A DNA stretch of 64,000 nt. Source: DATBSL01 sp963729875. GTDB taxonomy: Bacteria > Acidobacteriota > Vicinamibacteria > Fen-336. Positions 27,632-36,394 of this stretch are shown in pieces. Made by a program: the position numbers and the translations under genes. Below the pieces are notes generated by a model that had not been told where the DNA came from, did not search any database, and saw only the letters and a list, made by a program, of their open reading frames with translations. Position 1 is the first letter of the stretch. Each line of letters begins with the position of its first letter. Location of the stretch: assembly GCA_963729875.1 (NCBI GenBank), contig CAVSPR010000004.1, positions 310,001 through 374,000 on the forward strand. The letters are read 5' to 3'.

Positions 27632-28363
27632 TCATCCCCCTGTTGGGCCGCTCTCACGCTCGCCTCGCACGTCGGCTCCCTTGACCAGGAGCCACAGCAT
27701 GATCGGGAACTCGCCGGCGGCGCGCGCCAACATCGTCACCCGCTCGTACAGGATGATGCGAGACCCATCCAGCAGCAGCGAGATGACGCTGTGCGCGACA
27801 TAGGCCACGCCCGCGATGACGAGCAGGATGCCCAGCACGCGAGGAAGAAAACGCGACTTCATGACGAGCAGGCCGAACGGCACCAGCCACAGCCCCCAGA
27901 AGATCTCCACGGCCAGAACGCCGTGCGTGTGCAGGCGGAGGAAGAGCATCCCAAGCGCCTCGCGCTGCGCGCTGGCGAGGGCCGCGACCACGGGGGCGCC
28001 GCTGAGCAGCCATCGAGCCGCAACGTAGTTGAGCGCGACAACGAACGAGATGGGCATCGCGACCACCAGCAGCACGGCCATCAGCAACGCCTGCGTCTTG
28101 TGGACCGGCTTGAGCAACTGATAGAGCAGCAGGGCCAGGGGTACTGACAGAGCCGTGGACAGCACGTCGGTCACCACCCCGATGCGGAAGCGGAGATCGG
28201 ACTTCGTCAACCCGTGGGCGATGGCGCTGAGGTCGCCCTGGACCAAGGGCGCGTGATAGAAGCCAAAGGCCGTCGCGAGCCCAAGCGATACATACACGGC
28301 GCCCGCGAGCCGCGCGAGCCGCTTGGTCTCCTCGGGGGAACGCTCCTCTAGCGTGGCTGCCAT
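27632..28363 (-). CDS. DUF4386 integral membrane protein
   Basis: A 243-residue membrane protein with six hydrophobic segments, matching the DUF4386 family of unknown function. Recognisable parts are the N-terminal TKRLARLAGAVYVSLGLATA, a first external loop, IGVVTDVLSTALSVPLALLL, VAMPISFVVALNYVAARWLL, the family-typical IFWGLWLVPFGLLVMKSRFL and PRVLGILLVIAGVAYVAHSV. ATG 28363 follows GGGAGGG; an earlier start at 28414 would add 17 polar residues. It belongs to the group of four lower-GC accessory genes, two of which (YdeI, RibD-like) also occur together in other accessory regions. No function can be inferred. Confidence 0.82.
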   Translation of the reverse strand: MAATLEERSPEETKRLARLAGAVYVSLGLATAFGFYHAPLVQGDLSAIAHGLTKSDLRFRIGVVTDVLSTALSVPLALLLYQLLKPVHKTQALLMAVLLVVAMPISFVVALNYVAARWLLSGAPVVAALASAQREALGMLFLRLHTHGVLAVEIFWGLWLVPFGLLVMKSRFLPRVLGILLVIAGVAYVAHSVISLLLDGSRIILYERVTMLARAAGEFPIMLWLLVKGADVRGERESGPTGG

Positions 28364-28530
28364 CTGCCCTCCCTGCCTCAAGTGGGCCTTCTCCGAAGCC
28401 GCCGTCCTCTTCATCGAAGCGACCGCTGGCGACCCTTCAGAATGAAACTGGCGACAGTCAGGTTGGTGGACACTCTGGAAGGCCCGCGTTGCTCCATGAT
28501 GCAGGCGACTCGGGCTGACGAGCCCGATGG

Positions 28531-29078
<548 letters not shown>

Positions 29079-29079
<1 letters not shown>

Positions 29080-30539
29080 TACTCGAGAGTACCGCCGATG
29101 GGTAGATGGGCAAGGTGAGCCCGCTCCAGGGCTTCCGCCTCGCGCCGCATCACCGCCCACAGCTCCTCGACGTCGTGGCGTTCGGTGGGGAGGGCGCCGA
29201 TGCTGACCCGGACCATCCAGCGCCCGTCGAGCGTCGCCGGCGTGAGGTAGGCGGCGCCCGAGCGGTTGATGCGGTCGGCCCAGCCGAGGGTGTGGCGGTC
29301 GAGGGCCTCGCCCTCGAGGCCCTCGGGCTCGTGGCGGACGCAGAGGGTCTGCAGCGGGACCGGGGCGAGGACGCGCCAGTGCGGGGCACCTGCGACCTCG
29401 GCCGCGAGCCAGCGGGCGTTCTCGATGTCCCTCCGCAGCCGCGCCTGGAGGCCGGACACGCCCTGCTCCCGGACGAGGCACCACAGCTTGAGCGCGCGGA
29501 ACCGGCGGCCGAGGGGGATGCCCCAGTCGCGCAGGTTCTTGACCTTCTCGTCCACGGCGCTGCGCAGGTAGCTCGGGTTCGTGCTCATGACGCGCACGAG
29601 GTGCTGCGGGTCGCGGACGTAGTAGACCGAACAGTCGAACGCCGCGCCCAGCCACTTGTGGGGGTTGAAGACGAGCGAGTCCGCGCCCTCGATCCCCTGC
29701 CACAGGTGCCGGCACTCGGGGAGGATCATCGCGGACCCGGCGAGCGCGGCGTCCACGTGGAGCCAGAGGCCATGCCGGTGGGCGACCTCGGCGATCTTCC
29801 CCACGGGGTCGAGCGCGGTCGTCCCCGTGGTGCCGGTGGTGGCCACGACGGCGCAGGGCTTGCGGCCGGCGGCGAGGTCGGCCCGCACCGCCTCCTCGAG
29901 CGCGTCCGGCCTCATGGCGTACGCCGTGTCGTGCGCGACCACGCGGAGGTTCGCCCGGCCGAACCCGGCGAGGAGCGCCGCCTTGTCCACCGAGCTGTGG
30001 CTGTGCGCGGAGACGTAGACGACGAGCGGCTTCTCCTCGCCCTGCAGGCCTCCCCGGGCGAGGGCGTACCCCGAGGACCTCTCCCTCGCGCAGATGAGAG
30101 CGACGAGCGTGCACGAGGAGGCCGTGTCCTGGATCACGCCGCTCCAGGCGTCGGAGAGGCCGATCATCTGGCGGACCCAGTCGGTCGTCACCTCCTCGAT
30201 CTCGGTCAGCGCCGGGCTCGACTGCCACGAGAGGCCGAGGACGCCGAGGCCGGTGCTGAGGTAGTCGCCGAGGACGGACGAGAGCTCGCCGTTCGAGGGG
30301 AAGTAGCCGAAGAACCGCGGGTGCTGCCAGTGGGAGAGCCCGGGCAGGACGACGCGGTCGAGGTCGTCGAGGATCGCCTCGAAGCCCTCGGGCGCCTCCG
30401 GCGGGGAAGGCGGCAGCTGGGCCCGGACGGAGCCCGGCTCGACACGCGCCATGACCGGGTGCTGCGCCGCTCGGGAGCGGTAGTCGGCGATCCAGTCCAC
30501 GACCCGGTATCCGAAGCGGCGGAACTCCTCGGGATTCAT
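29079..30539 (-). CDS. PLP-dependent aromatic L-amino-acid decarboxylase family
   Basis: Group II PLP decarboxylase, 486 residues, related to DOPA/tryptophan/tyrosine decarboxylases. It opens MNPEEFRRFGYRVVDWIADY, has the substrate-cofactor region GLSHWQHPRFFGYFPSNGEL, the PLP-stacking VSAHSHSSVDKAA, the Asp of HVDAALAGSAM and the Schiff-base lysine in FNPHKWLGAAFDCSVYYVRD. The catalytic-loop tyrosine region and C-terminal small domain (GRWMVRVSIGALPTERHDVE) are complete. It would make an aromatic amine such as tryptamine, phenylethylamine or tyramine; specificity is not visible. ATG 30539 begins the standard protein. It lies 22 bases after the SDR gene stop. Confidence 0.93.
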
Positions 30540-30561
30540 CCTCGCCTCCCCGGCGGCCTTG

Positions 30562-31401
30562 CTACGCCAGGCGGTCCCGCCGCAGCGTGAGGCCGCCGTC
30601 GATCGTGATCACCTGGCCCGTGACGTAGGAGTCGGGCTCGAGGAGAAAGCGCACCGCGCGCGCCACGTCCTCCGGCCGGCCGAAGCGCGGGATGACGCCG
30701 CGGTCGACGTAGGGGTCGTACTTGCCGCCGTCGATCGACGCGCGGGCCATGCCCACCACGGTCGCCCCCGGCGCCACCACGTTGACGCGGATGTCGGCCT
30801 TGCCCCCGTACTCCTTGGCCAGGATGCGCGCGGCGTGCTGCAAGGCGGCCTTCGGGGACGCGTAGGCGAGGCTGCCCTCGAACGGGAAGACGCCCTGCAT
30901 GCTCGAGACGAGGACGATCGAGCCGTGGGTGTCGCGGCGGAGCATCTCCTCGGCCGCGGCCCGGGCGAGGAGCACCGGGGCCTCGAAGTTCGCGGTGAAG
31001 GAGGCGTGGAGCGCCGCCCCGTCGAGCTCGCCCCCCTTGACGCGCGCAGGGTCCCCGGTCAGGGCCACGACGCCGTAGATCTCGCCCTTCACGGCGAGGG
31101 CGGTCTCGATCTGGCGCTTGCGGACCTCGGGGTCGGTCACATCGCCCTCCACGAGGTGGACGAGGCCGCCGTAGAGGTCCTGCAGCTTCTGCTGGAACGC
31201 GAGGGCATTGCCCTTGTTCGAGCGGTAGCCGACCACGGGGATGGCGCCGTCCTGCACGAGGTGGGCGACGATCGCGGCGCCGAGGCCGCCCGCCCCGCCC
31301 GGGACGAGCACCACGCGCCCGGCCAGGGCCTTGTGGTTGAAGTCGTAGCGGTACTCGGCGTAGCGGCGGGACTGCTCGGGGTCGAGGTGTCGGGAGGGCA
31401 T
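30562..31401 (-). CDS. Short-chain dehydrogenase/reductase
   Basis: Rossmann-fold NAD(P) oxidoreductase of 279 residues. After a 30-residue N-terminal lead it shows VVLVPGGAGGLGAAIVAHLV (cofactor loop, here GGAGGLG), the acidic/basic switch YRSNKG suggesting NADP, ALTGDP at the NAG position, catalytic Ser in IVLVSSMQGVFP and the Tyr-Lys pair in YASPKAALQHAARILA. The end VTGQVITIDGGLTLRRD is classical. Substrate is unknown. ATG 31401 is one base beyond the HAD gene stop, so the four genes from the secreted protein to the decarboxylase form a probable operon. Confidence 0.9.
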   Translation of the reverse strand: MPSRHLDPEQSRRYAEYRYDFNHKALAGRVVLVPGGAGGLGAAIVAHLVQDGAIPVVGYRSNKGNALAFQQKLQDLYGGLVHLVEGDVTDPEVRKRQIETALAVKGEIYGVVALTGDPARVKGGELDGAALHASFTANFEAPVLLARAAAEEMLRRDTHGSIVLVSSMQGVFPFEGSLAYASPKAALQHAARILAKEYGGKADIRVNVVAPGATVVGMARASIDGGKYDPYVDRGVIPRFGRPEDVARAVRFLLEPDSYVTGQVITIDGGLTLRRDRLA

Positions 31402-31402
31402 G

Positions 31403-32083
31403 TCAGGCGCTCGCGAAGAGGCCGCGCAGGCCGGGGGCATCGACGCCGACGAGGGAGTCCACCACGCGGTGCGCGGCCCGGAGCTTCTCCGCGGGGTAGC
31501 TGTGAGCGACGCCGAGGACCTTCATGCCGGCGCCGAGAGCGGCGGCGATGCCCGGCATCGAGTCCTCGAGAGCGAGGCAGTCGGCGGGGAGAAGGCCGGA
31601 CGCTCGGGAGGCGAGCCGGCGCGCGGCCTCGAGGTAGGGGGCGGGGTCCGGCTTCGTCCGCGGGGCGTCCTCGGCGCCCACGATCGCGGCGAACGCGTCG
31701 CGCAGGCCGACGCCCCGCAGGATCGCGTCGACCTCGTCGTGCCGCGCGCCGGAGGCGATCGCCAGGGGGAGCTCGGCCTCGAGGGCGCGGACGAGGTCGC
31801 GTGCCCCCGCGAAGACCGGGATCTCGGGGATCAGGCGGGCGAAGATCTCGACCTTGCGCGCCTCGATCCGGTCCACGCGTACGGGGTCGGGCCTCTGGCC
31901 GTGGTGCTCGAGGGCCTTGCGGATGGCGACGCGGTCGTCGTGGGCGAGGTAGACGTGAAGGTACTCGTCCTCGGTGACCTCGATCCCCTCCGGAAGGAGC
32001 GCGTCGCGCAGCGAGCGGAAGTGCAGCGGCTCGCTGTCCACGATCACCCCGTCGAAGTCGAACACCACGGCGCGCAAGGGCAT
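31403..32083 (-). CDS. HAD-IA family phosphatase (beta-phosphoglucomutase-like)
   Basis: Haloacid-dehalogenase hydrolase of 226 residues. Motif I is VVFDFDGVIVDSEPLHFRSL with both catalytic Asp residues, motif II Ser is in LPLAIASGARHDEV, motif III Lys in RTKPDPAPYLEAARRL and motif IV in CLALEDSMPGIAAALGAGMK. The helical cap (YLHVYLAHDDRVAIRKALEH) is of the C1 type found in beta-phosphoglucomutases, phosphoglycolate phosphatases and sugar phosphatases. Which phosphate ester it uses is not decided by sequence. Starts 3 bases after the secreted-protein gene and one base before the SDR gene. Confidence 0.9.
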   Translation of the reverse strand: MPLRAVVFDFDGVIVDSEPLHFRSLRDALLPEGIEVTEDEYLHVYLAHDDRVAIRKALEHHGQRPDPVRVDRIEARKVEIFARLIPEIPVFAGARDLVRALEAELPLAIASGARHDEVDAILRGVGLRDAFAAIVGAEDAPRTKPDPAPYLEAARRLASRASGLLPADCLALEDSMPGIAAALGAGMKVLGVAHSYPAEKLRAAHRVVDSLVGVDAPGLRGLFASA

Positions 32084-32086
32084 GGC

Positions 32087-32623
32087 CTACTTCCGGCGGA
32101 CGGAGCCGACGAGGGCGTCGAACTCCGCCTGCGCCGCGGCCACGGTGGCGGCGGGGCCGGTCAGCTTGAAGAAGACGTTGCCCCCGGGGGCCTCGACGAT
32201 CGCGCCGAGGAGGCGATAGCCCGCCTTCTTGCCGGTCGACTGCATCGCCGGCCCCCCGGGCGCGAGGTAGGTGCCGGCCACCTCCGCTCGCGTGACCCTC
32301 AGGCCCGCCGCCTGGAGGGTGCGGGTCGTCGCCTTCGGGGCGCCCTCGAACTGCCTCGCCCAGCGGGCCACGTTGTCCTCGACCCCGCCCCCCTGGCCGG
32401 GGCCGAAGAAGAAGACCGCGCACTCGCCCGCCTCGGCGCCCCGGGGCGCCGGGACCGCGTAGGTGGCCACCCGCATCGTGCTCCCCGGGCCGGCCGTCCA
32501 GCGCGCCGGCACGGTCCAGGAGATGCCCCCGGCCGACGAGGGCACGGGCGGCGCCGCGCCGGAGAGAGCGCCGGTAGAGAGCAACAGGCTGCCGGCCAAG
32601 GCGGCCGCGAGACGCAGGGTCAT
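32087..32623 (-). CDS. Secreted protein of unknown function
   Basis: A 178-residue exported protein: signal peptide LRLAAALAGSLLLSTGALSG cleaved near AAP, then a single compact domain starting GGISWTVPARWTAGPGSTMR. It continues VATYAVPAPRGAEAGECAVF, VEDNVARWARQFEGAPKATT, and ends with FFKLTGPAATVAAAQAEFDA. The one-domain, Trp-rich opening and FFKLTGP ending recur in uncharacterised secreted proteins of similar bacteria as I recall, but I cannot name a family. ATG 32623 gives the signal peptide. First gene of the probable four-gene minus-strand operon and divergent from the kinase-TonB gene. Confidence 0.75.
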   Translation of the reverse strand: MTLRLAAALAGSLLLSTGALSGAAPPVPSSAGGISWTVPARWTAGPGSTMRVATYAVPAPRGAEAGECAVFFFGPGQGGGVEDNVARWARQFEGAPKATTRTLQAAGLRVTRAEVAGTYLAPGGPAMQSTGKKAGYRLLGAIVEAPGGNVFFKLTGPAATVAAAQAEFDALVGSVRRK

Positions 32624-32720
32624 GGGGAGAGTCCTCCTCGGTGGGCCGCTGATCGGCCGGACGCCATTGTAGCAACGGTGCTCCTCCGCACAGTCCCCGA
32701 AGGCGCCCCGGCGGGCTATC

Positions 32721-34355
32721 ATGCGAATGGGGCCGATGAACTGTCCATCCTGCCGCGCCGACAACGAGCCTTCCGTGAGCACCTGCTTCGCGTGCGGAGC
32801 CCCCCTCGACCCCGCCCTCGCCGGCCTCGCCGACGGGTCCCTCTTCGCCTCCCGCTTCGAGATCCTCGGCCCCCTCGGGCGGGGCGGGATGGGCATGGTC
32901 TACCGGGCCTTCGACCGCGAGCTGGGCGAGACGGTCGCGATCAAGGTCCTGCGCCCCGACGTGGCCCGCGAGTCGGGCCGGGTCGAGCAGCGCTTCCGCT
33001 CGGAGATCCGGCTCGCGCGGCGGGTCCGGCACCGCAACGTGTGCTCGGTGTACGGCGACGGCGAGGACCGCGGGCTCCTCTACATCTGCATGGAGTTCAT
33101 CGAGGGCGAGAACCTGGCCCGCGTCGCGCGGGAGGAGGGAGGGCTCGCTCCCGCCGAGGCGTGGAGCGTGGCCCTGCAGGTGGCGGACGGGCTCCGGGCG
33201 GTCCACGAGGTCGGGATCGTCCACCGCGACCTCAAGACCGCCAACCTCATGCGCGACCGGGGCGGGGTCGTCCGGGTGATGGACTTCGGGATCGCCAAGC
33301 AACACGGCGCCACCCTGGACGGCGTGACCGTCACGGCGACCGGCAGCCTCATGGGCACTCCCGAGTACATGAGCCCGGAGCAGCTGCGCGGGGACGACGT
33401 GGATTTCCGCAGCGACCTCTACTCGCTCGGCATCGTGGTCTTCGAGCTGTTCACCGGCGCCCTGCCGTTCCGGGGCGACACCCCGGTCGCCACGATCGTC
33501 CGCCAGCTGCACGATGCGCCCAACCTGGACCTGCCGTCCCTTCCGGAGCCGCTGCGGCCGGTGCTCGACCGGGCGCTGGCCAAGGACCCGGCCGACCGCT
33601 ACCCCACCGCGGAGGAGATGCACGACGCGCTCAAGAGGGCGTGCGAGGCGTCCCAGCCGGGCGTCGTGTGGCTCCACGACCGGGTGCACGCCGCCGACGC
33701 CCCCGACGACCGGACCCGGCCGGTCGTCCCGGGGACGCTGCCGGAGGGCGTTCCCCTCCTGCGAATGGCGGCGGGACAGGTCGCGGTCGCTGCGCTCGCC
33801 GTCCACCTCGTGGGCGCGGGCGGGGTCGGCTCGGCCCCGTCCCCTCCTCCTCCTCCCCACGTCGTCGCCCTCACGCCCGCGCCCGTTCCTTCGCCGGCCG
33901 GGCCCGCGCCGTCGGCGCCGGTCGCGGCACGGCCGGCGACACGGCGGCCCGCTCCGCAGCCGACGCCCGTTCCCACGCCGCTTCCGGTCCCGACGGCGGC
34001 CCAGGCCTCGGTCGAGGCCTCGGCCGCGCTACCTGTCCCGCCCCGTCCTTCCGTGGACACCACCCGCGTTTACAACGAGTTCGAAGTGGAGGCGAAGCCG
34101 CGCCGCATCGTCGGGATGAGCGCCCCCTACCCCGAGTGGGGCCCCAAGCTCGCGAAGGGCCAGTCCGTCTCGATCACCGCCAGCTATGTCGTCACCGAGG
34201 AGGGCCTCGTCACCGACATCCGGGTCGAGCGCGGGGGGGGCGTGCTCGAGGCGGTCCTCCTGGAGATCAGCCGCTGGAGGTACGAGCCGGGGACGATCGG
34301 GGGCGTGCCCGTGAAGGTGCGCCTCCGCTGGAAGCACACCTTCATCGGCGGCTGA
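32721..34355 (+). CDS. Ser/Thr protein kinase with zinc ribbon and C-terminal TonB domain
   Basis: A 544-residue fusion. Residues 7-26 form a zinc ribbon (CPSCRADNEPSVSTCFACG). Residues 45-310 are a complete Hanks-type kinase: Gly loop LGRGGMGMVYRAF, ATP lysine VAIKVL, HRDLKTANLM, MDFGIAKQ, GTPEYMSPEQ. A hydrophobic stretch (LLRMAAGQVAVAALAVHLVG, about 350) may cross the membrane, followed by a long Pro/Ala/Val linker. The last 85 residues (GMSAPYPEWGPKLAKGQSVS to RLRWKHTFIGG) match the TonB C-terminal fold, normally a periplasmic transducer. The layout suggests a cytoplasmic kinase joined across the membrane to a cell-wall-side domain. ATG 32736 (MNCPSC) is an alternative start. Divergent from the secreted-protein gene. 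Confidence 0.87.
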   Translation: MRMGPMNCPSCRADNEPSVSTCFACGAPLDPALAGLADGSLFASRFEILGPLGRGGMGMVYRAFDRELGETVAIKVLRPDVARESGRVEQRFRSEIRLARRVRHRNVCSVYGDGEDRGLLYICMEFIEGENLARVAREEGGLAPAEAWSVALQVADGLRAVHEVGIVHRDLKTANLMRDRGGVVRVMDFGIAKQHGATLDGVTVTATGSLMGTPEYMSPEQLRGDDVDFRSDLYSLGIVVFELFTGALPFRGDTPVATIVRQLHDAPNLDLPSLPEPLRPVLDRALAKDPADRYPTAEEMHDALKRACEASQPGVVWLHDRVHAADAPDDRTRPVVPGTLPEGVPLLRMAAGQVAVAALAVHLVGAGGVGSAPSPPPPPHVVALTPAPVPSPAGPAPSAPVAARPATRRPAPQPTPVPTPLPVPTAAQASVEASAALPVPPRPSVDTTRVYNEFEVEAKPRRIVGMSAPYPEWGPKLAKGQSVSITASYVVTEEGLVTDIRVERGGGVLEAVLLEISRWRYEPGTIGGVPVKVRLRWKHTFIGG

Positions 34356-34387
34356 GGAGCCGCCGCCCGGGAGGGCCGGAGGGTCTC

Positions 34388-34810
34388 GTGAGAGCGCACA
34401 CCGTCCACCTGACGATGAACGTGCCGGCCCGGATGGACTTCGTGAACATCACGCGCGAAGTGGAGAAAGTGGTGGCCGCGAGCGGCGTGAAGGAGGGGCT
34501 CTGCCTCGTCAACGCGATGCACATCACGGCCTCGGTCTTCATCAACGACGACGAGCCGGGGCTGCACGAGGACTACAAGCGCTGGCTCGAGCAGCTCGCG
34601 CCGTTCGACCCGAGCCCGGCCCGCTACCACCACAACCGCACGGGCGAGGACAACGGCGACGCGCACCACAAGCGGCAGGTCATGGGCCGCGAGGTGGTGG
34701 TGGCGGTGACCGACGGCCGGCTCGACTTCGGCCCCTGGGAGCAGATCTTCTACGGCGAGTTCGACGGCCGGCGCCCCAAGCGCGTGCTGGTCAAGGTGAT
34801 CGGCGAGTAG
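34388..34810 (+). CDS. YjbQ-family protein (secondary thiamine-phosphate synthase type)
   Basis: UPF0047/YjbQ protein, 140 residues, a family with weak thiamine-phosphate-synthase activity reported for some members and no firm physiological role. The conserved half reads ASVFINDDEPGLHEDYKRWL, then YHHNRTGEDNGDAHHKRQVM and GREVVVAVTDGRLDFGPWEQ, with all the expected His, Asn and Glu residues. GTG 34388 follows an AGGG-rich site and gives the full family N-terminus; ATG 34415 is less likely. It starts 32 bases after the kinase-TonB gene. Its last 20 bases overlap the end of the convergent flippase-like gene. Confidence 0.9.
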   Translation: MRAHTVHLTMNVPARMDFVNITREVEKVVAASGVKEGLCLVNAMHITASVFINDDEPGLHEDYKRWLEQLAPFDPSPARYHHNRTGEDNGDAHHKRQVMGREVVVAVTDGRLDFGPWEQIFYGEFDGRRPKRVLVKVIGE

Positions 34811-35828
34811 CTCCGCGCTCGCCGAGGGCGAGCAGGGCGAATCCGACCAGGATCCAGAAGAGGTCCTTGCCGCGTTTCAGGAGGACGAAGGCGGTGCCGA
34901 CGGTCGTCGCGTCGGGCACGCCCAGCGCGCTCAGGCAGAGGAAGTAGCCCACGTCCTGCACGCCGAGGCCGGCCGGGACGGGCACCGCCACCGAGCGGAC
35001 CACGATGATCGCGGTCTCGACCACCAGGGCCGTCGTGAAGGGCACGCCCGCGCCCAGCAGGCCGAGGAACAGGAACGTCTCCAACCCGCGGACGACCCAC
35101 CCGGCGCTGTAGAGGACGAGCGGCGGCACGAGCGCGCCGCGTTCCTTCTCGAAGAACTGGAGGAGGTGCTCGTCGGCGCGCTGGAAGCGCAGGGCGTGGC
35201 GCTCCAGCCAGGGGCCGAGCCACCGGCCGCCGAGGCGCCCGAGGCCCTTCTGCGTGCGCTCCGCGAGGCGCGCGCGGCCGCTCATGGCCAGCCCGACCCC
35301 GAAGGTCGCGAACATGAACGCCGAGACGGCGAGGAGGAGCCAGGGGAGCCCGCCGCGCCGGATCGTGTCGCGCGAGATGCTCTCGAGGAGCGGCCAGGCG
35401 GAGAGCGTCGCTCCGGCGAGGACGAAGGCGTGGGACACGACGACGAAGAACTTCCGCCCCACGCTCGCCACCACCGCGGCCTCGAAGGGCACCCCGCAGC
35501 GGCGCTTGAGGAGCCAGGGCTGGAGCGACTCCGAGATGACGGCGCCCGAGGGCAGGCCGAGCATGACGGCCTCGACGACGAGGCGGACCCCGACGAGCGA
35601 GGCGAAGGGCGGGCGGCTCCTGAGGAGGCCGAACGAGCGCCACCACGCGACGGCCTCGATGATGGTGACAGCGAGGTTGGGCAGGAGCAGGAGCGGAAGC
35701 CACCACCCGAGCGAGCGCACGAGCTCGAGCACGCGTCCGAGGTCCGCCGTCCGGAGCACGAAGACGGCGAGGCCCATGGCCAGGAGGCCGGGGAGGACCT
35801 GCGAGAGGTGGCGAGCGAGCCTCTTCAA
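34791..35828 (-). CDS. Flippase-like (LPG synthase TM region/UPF0104) membrane protein
   Basis: A polytopic inner-membrane protein of about 345 residues with eight or so helices, of the lysylphosphatidylglycerol-synthase-TM/flippase-like (UPF0104) family. Typical blocks are LRTADLGRVLELVRSLGWWL at the N-terminus, VEAVMLGLPSGAVISESLQP, and VVRSVAVPVPAGLGVQDVGY near the C-terminus, where the PAGLGxxD/E pattern is diagnostic. The aminoacyltransferase domain of MprF is absent, so it probably moves a lipid-linked substrate. TTG 35828 is the first usable start after the cobalamin adenosyltransferase stop, but it has no ribosome site, so the start is uncertain. Its 3' end overlaps yjbQ. Confidence 0.82.
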   Translation of the reverse strand: MKRLARHLSQVLPGLLAMGLAVFVLRTADLGRVLELVRSLGWWLPLLLLPNLAVTIIEAVAWWRSFGLLRSRPPFASLVGVRLVVEAVMLGLPSGAVISESLQPWLLKRRCGVPFEAAVVASVGRKFFVVVSHAFVLAGATLSAWPLLESISRDTIRRGGLPWLLLAVSAFMFATFGVGLAMSGRARLAERTQKGLGRLGGRWLGPWLERHALRFQRADEHLLQFFEKERGALVPPLVLYSAGWVVRGLETFLFLGLLGAGVPFTTALVVETAIIVVRSVAVPVPAGLGVQDVGYFLCLSALGVPDATTVGTAFVLLKRGKDLFWILVGFALLALGERGATRRSP

Positions 35829-35854
35829 GGGCGGCGGTCCGGCGCGCGGGGGCG

Positions 35855-36394
35855 CTACCAGCGGTCCTCGGCGAGCCCGGCCCGGCGGTTCTCGAAGCGA
35901 GCCAGCACGAAGAGGAGGTCCGACAGCCGGTTCAGGTAGACGATGATCCTCGGGTCCACGTCCGCCTCGCGGGCCAGCGTCACCACCGAGCGCTCCGCTC
36001 GGCGGCACACCGTGCGCGCCTGGTGCAGGAGCGCCGCGGCCGGCGTCCCGCCGGGCAGGACGAACGAACGCAGCGGGGGCAGCTGGTCTTCGCGGGCGTC
36101 GATCGCCTTCTCCAGCCGGCGCACGTGGGCGGCGGTCACCGCCGCCTTCCTCCGCTTCGCGGCCACCTTGTGGGTCGGGTCGGCGAGCTGGGCCCCGATC
36201 GCGAAGAGGTCCTTCTGGATGGAGAAGAGGAGCGGCTCGAGCGGTGCCTCCGCGAGGGCCCGCACCGCGCCGAGAGAGGCGTTCGTCTCGTCCACGTCCC
36301 CGTAGGCCGCCACCCGCAGGTGGTCCTTGGGCACGCGCGCCCCCCCGAGCAGGCTCGTCTCGCCCAGGTCCCCCGTCTTCGTGTAGATCTTCAC
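35855..36394 (-). CDS. Cob(I)alamin adenosyltransferase, PduO type
   Basis: ATP:corrinoid adenosyltransferase making adenosylcobalamin, 179 residues. It begins VKIYTKTGDLGETSLLGGAR with the N-terminal ATP-binding motif, followed by RVAAYGDVDETNASLGAVRA. The second nucleotide region RTVCRRAERSVVTLAREADV and the cobalamin-proximal YLNRLSDLLFVLARFENR are intact. GTG 36394 overlaps the ygfZ stop (GTGA) and starts exactly at the conserved residues, so the two genes are translationally coupled. No B12-dependent enzyme or corrinoid synthesis gene is visible nearby. The flippase-like gene follows 27 bases later. Confidence 0.94.
   Translation of the reverse strand: MKIYTKTGDLGETSLLGGARVPKDHLRVAAYGDVDETNASLGAVRALAEAPLEPLLFSIQKDLFAIGAQLADPTHKVAAKRRKAAVTAAHVRRLEKAIDAREDQLPPLRSFVLPGGTPAAALLHQARTVCRRAERSVVTLAREADVDPRIIVYLNRLSDLLFVLARFENRRAGLAEDRW

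Noticed and set aside
31400..34387. Plus-strand frame of over 1100 codons leading into yjbQ
   Set aside because: It is a shadow of the HAD, secreted-protein and kinase genes; only the final 141 codons match a family.
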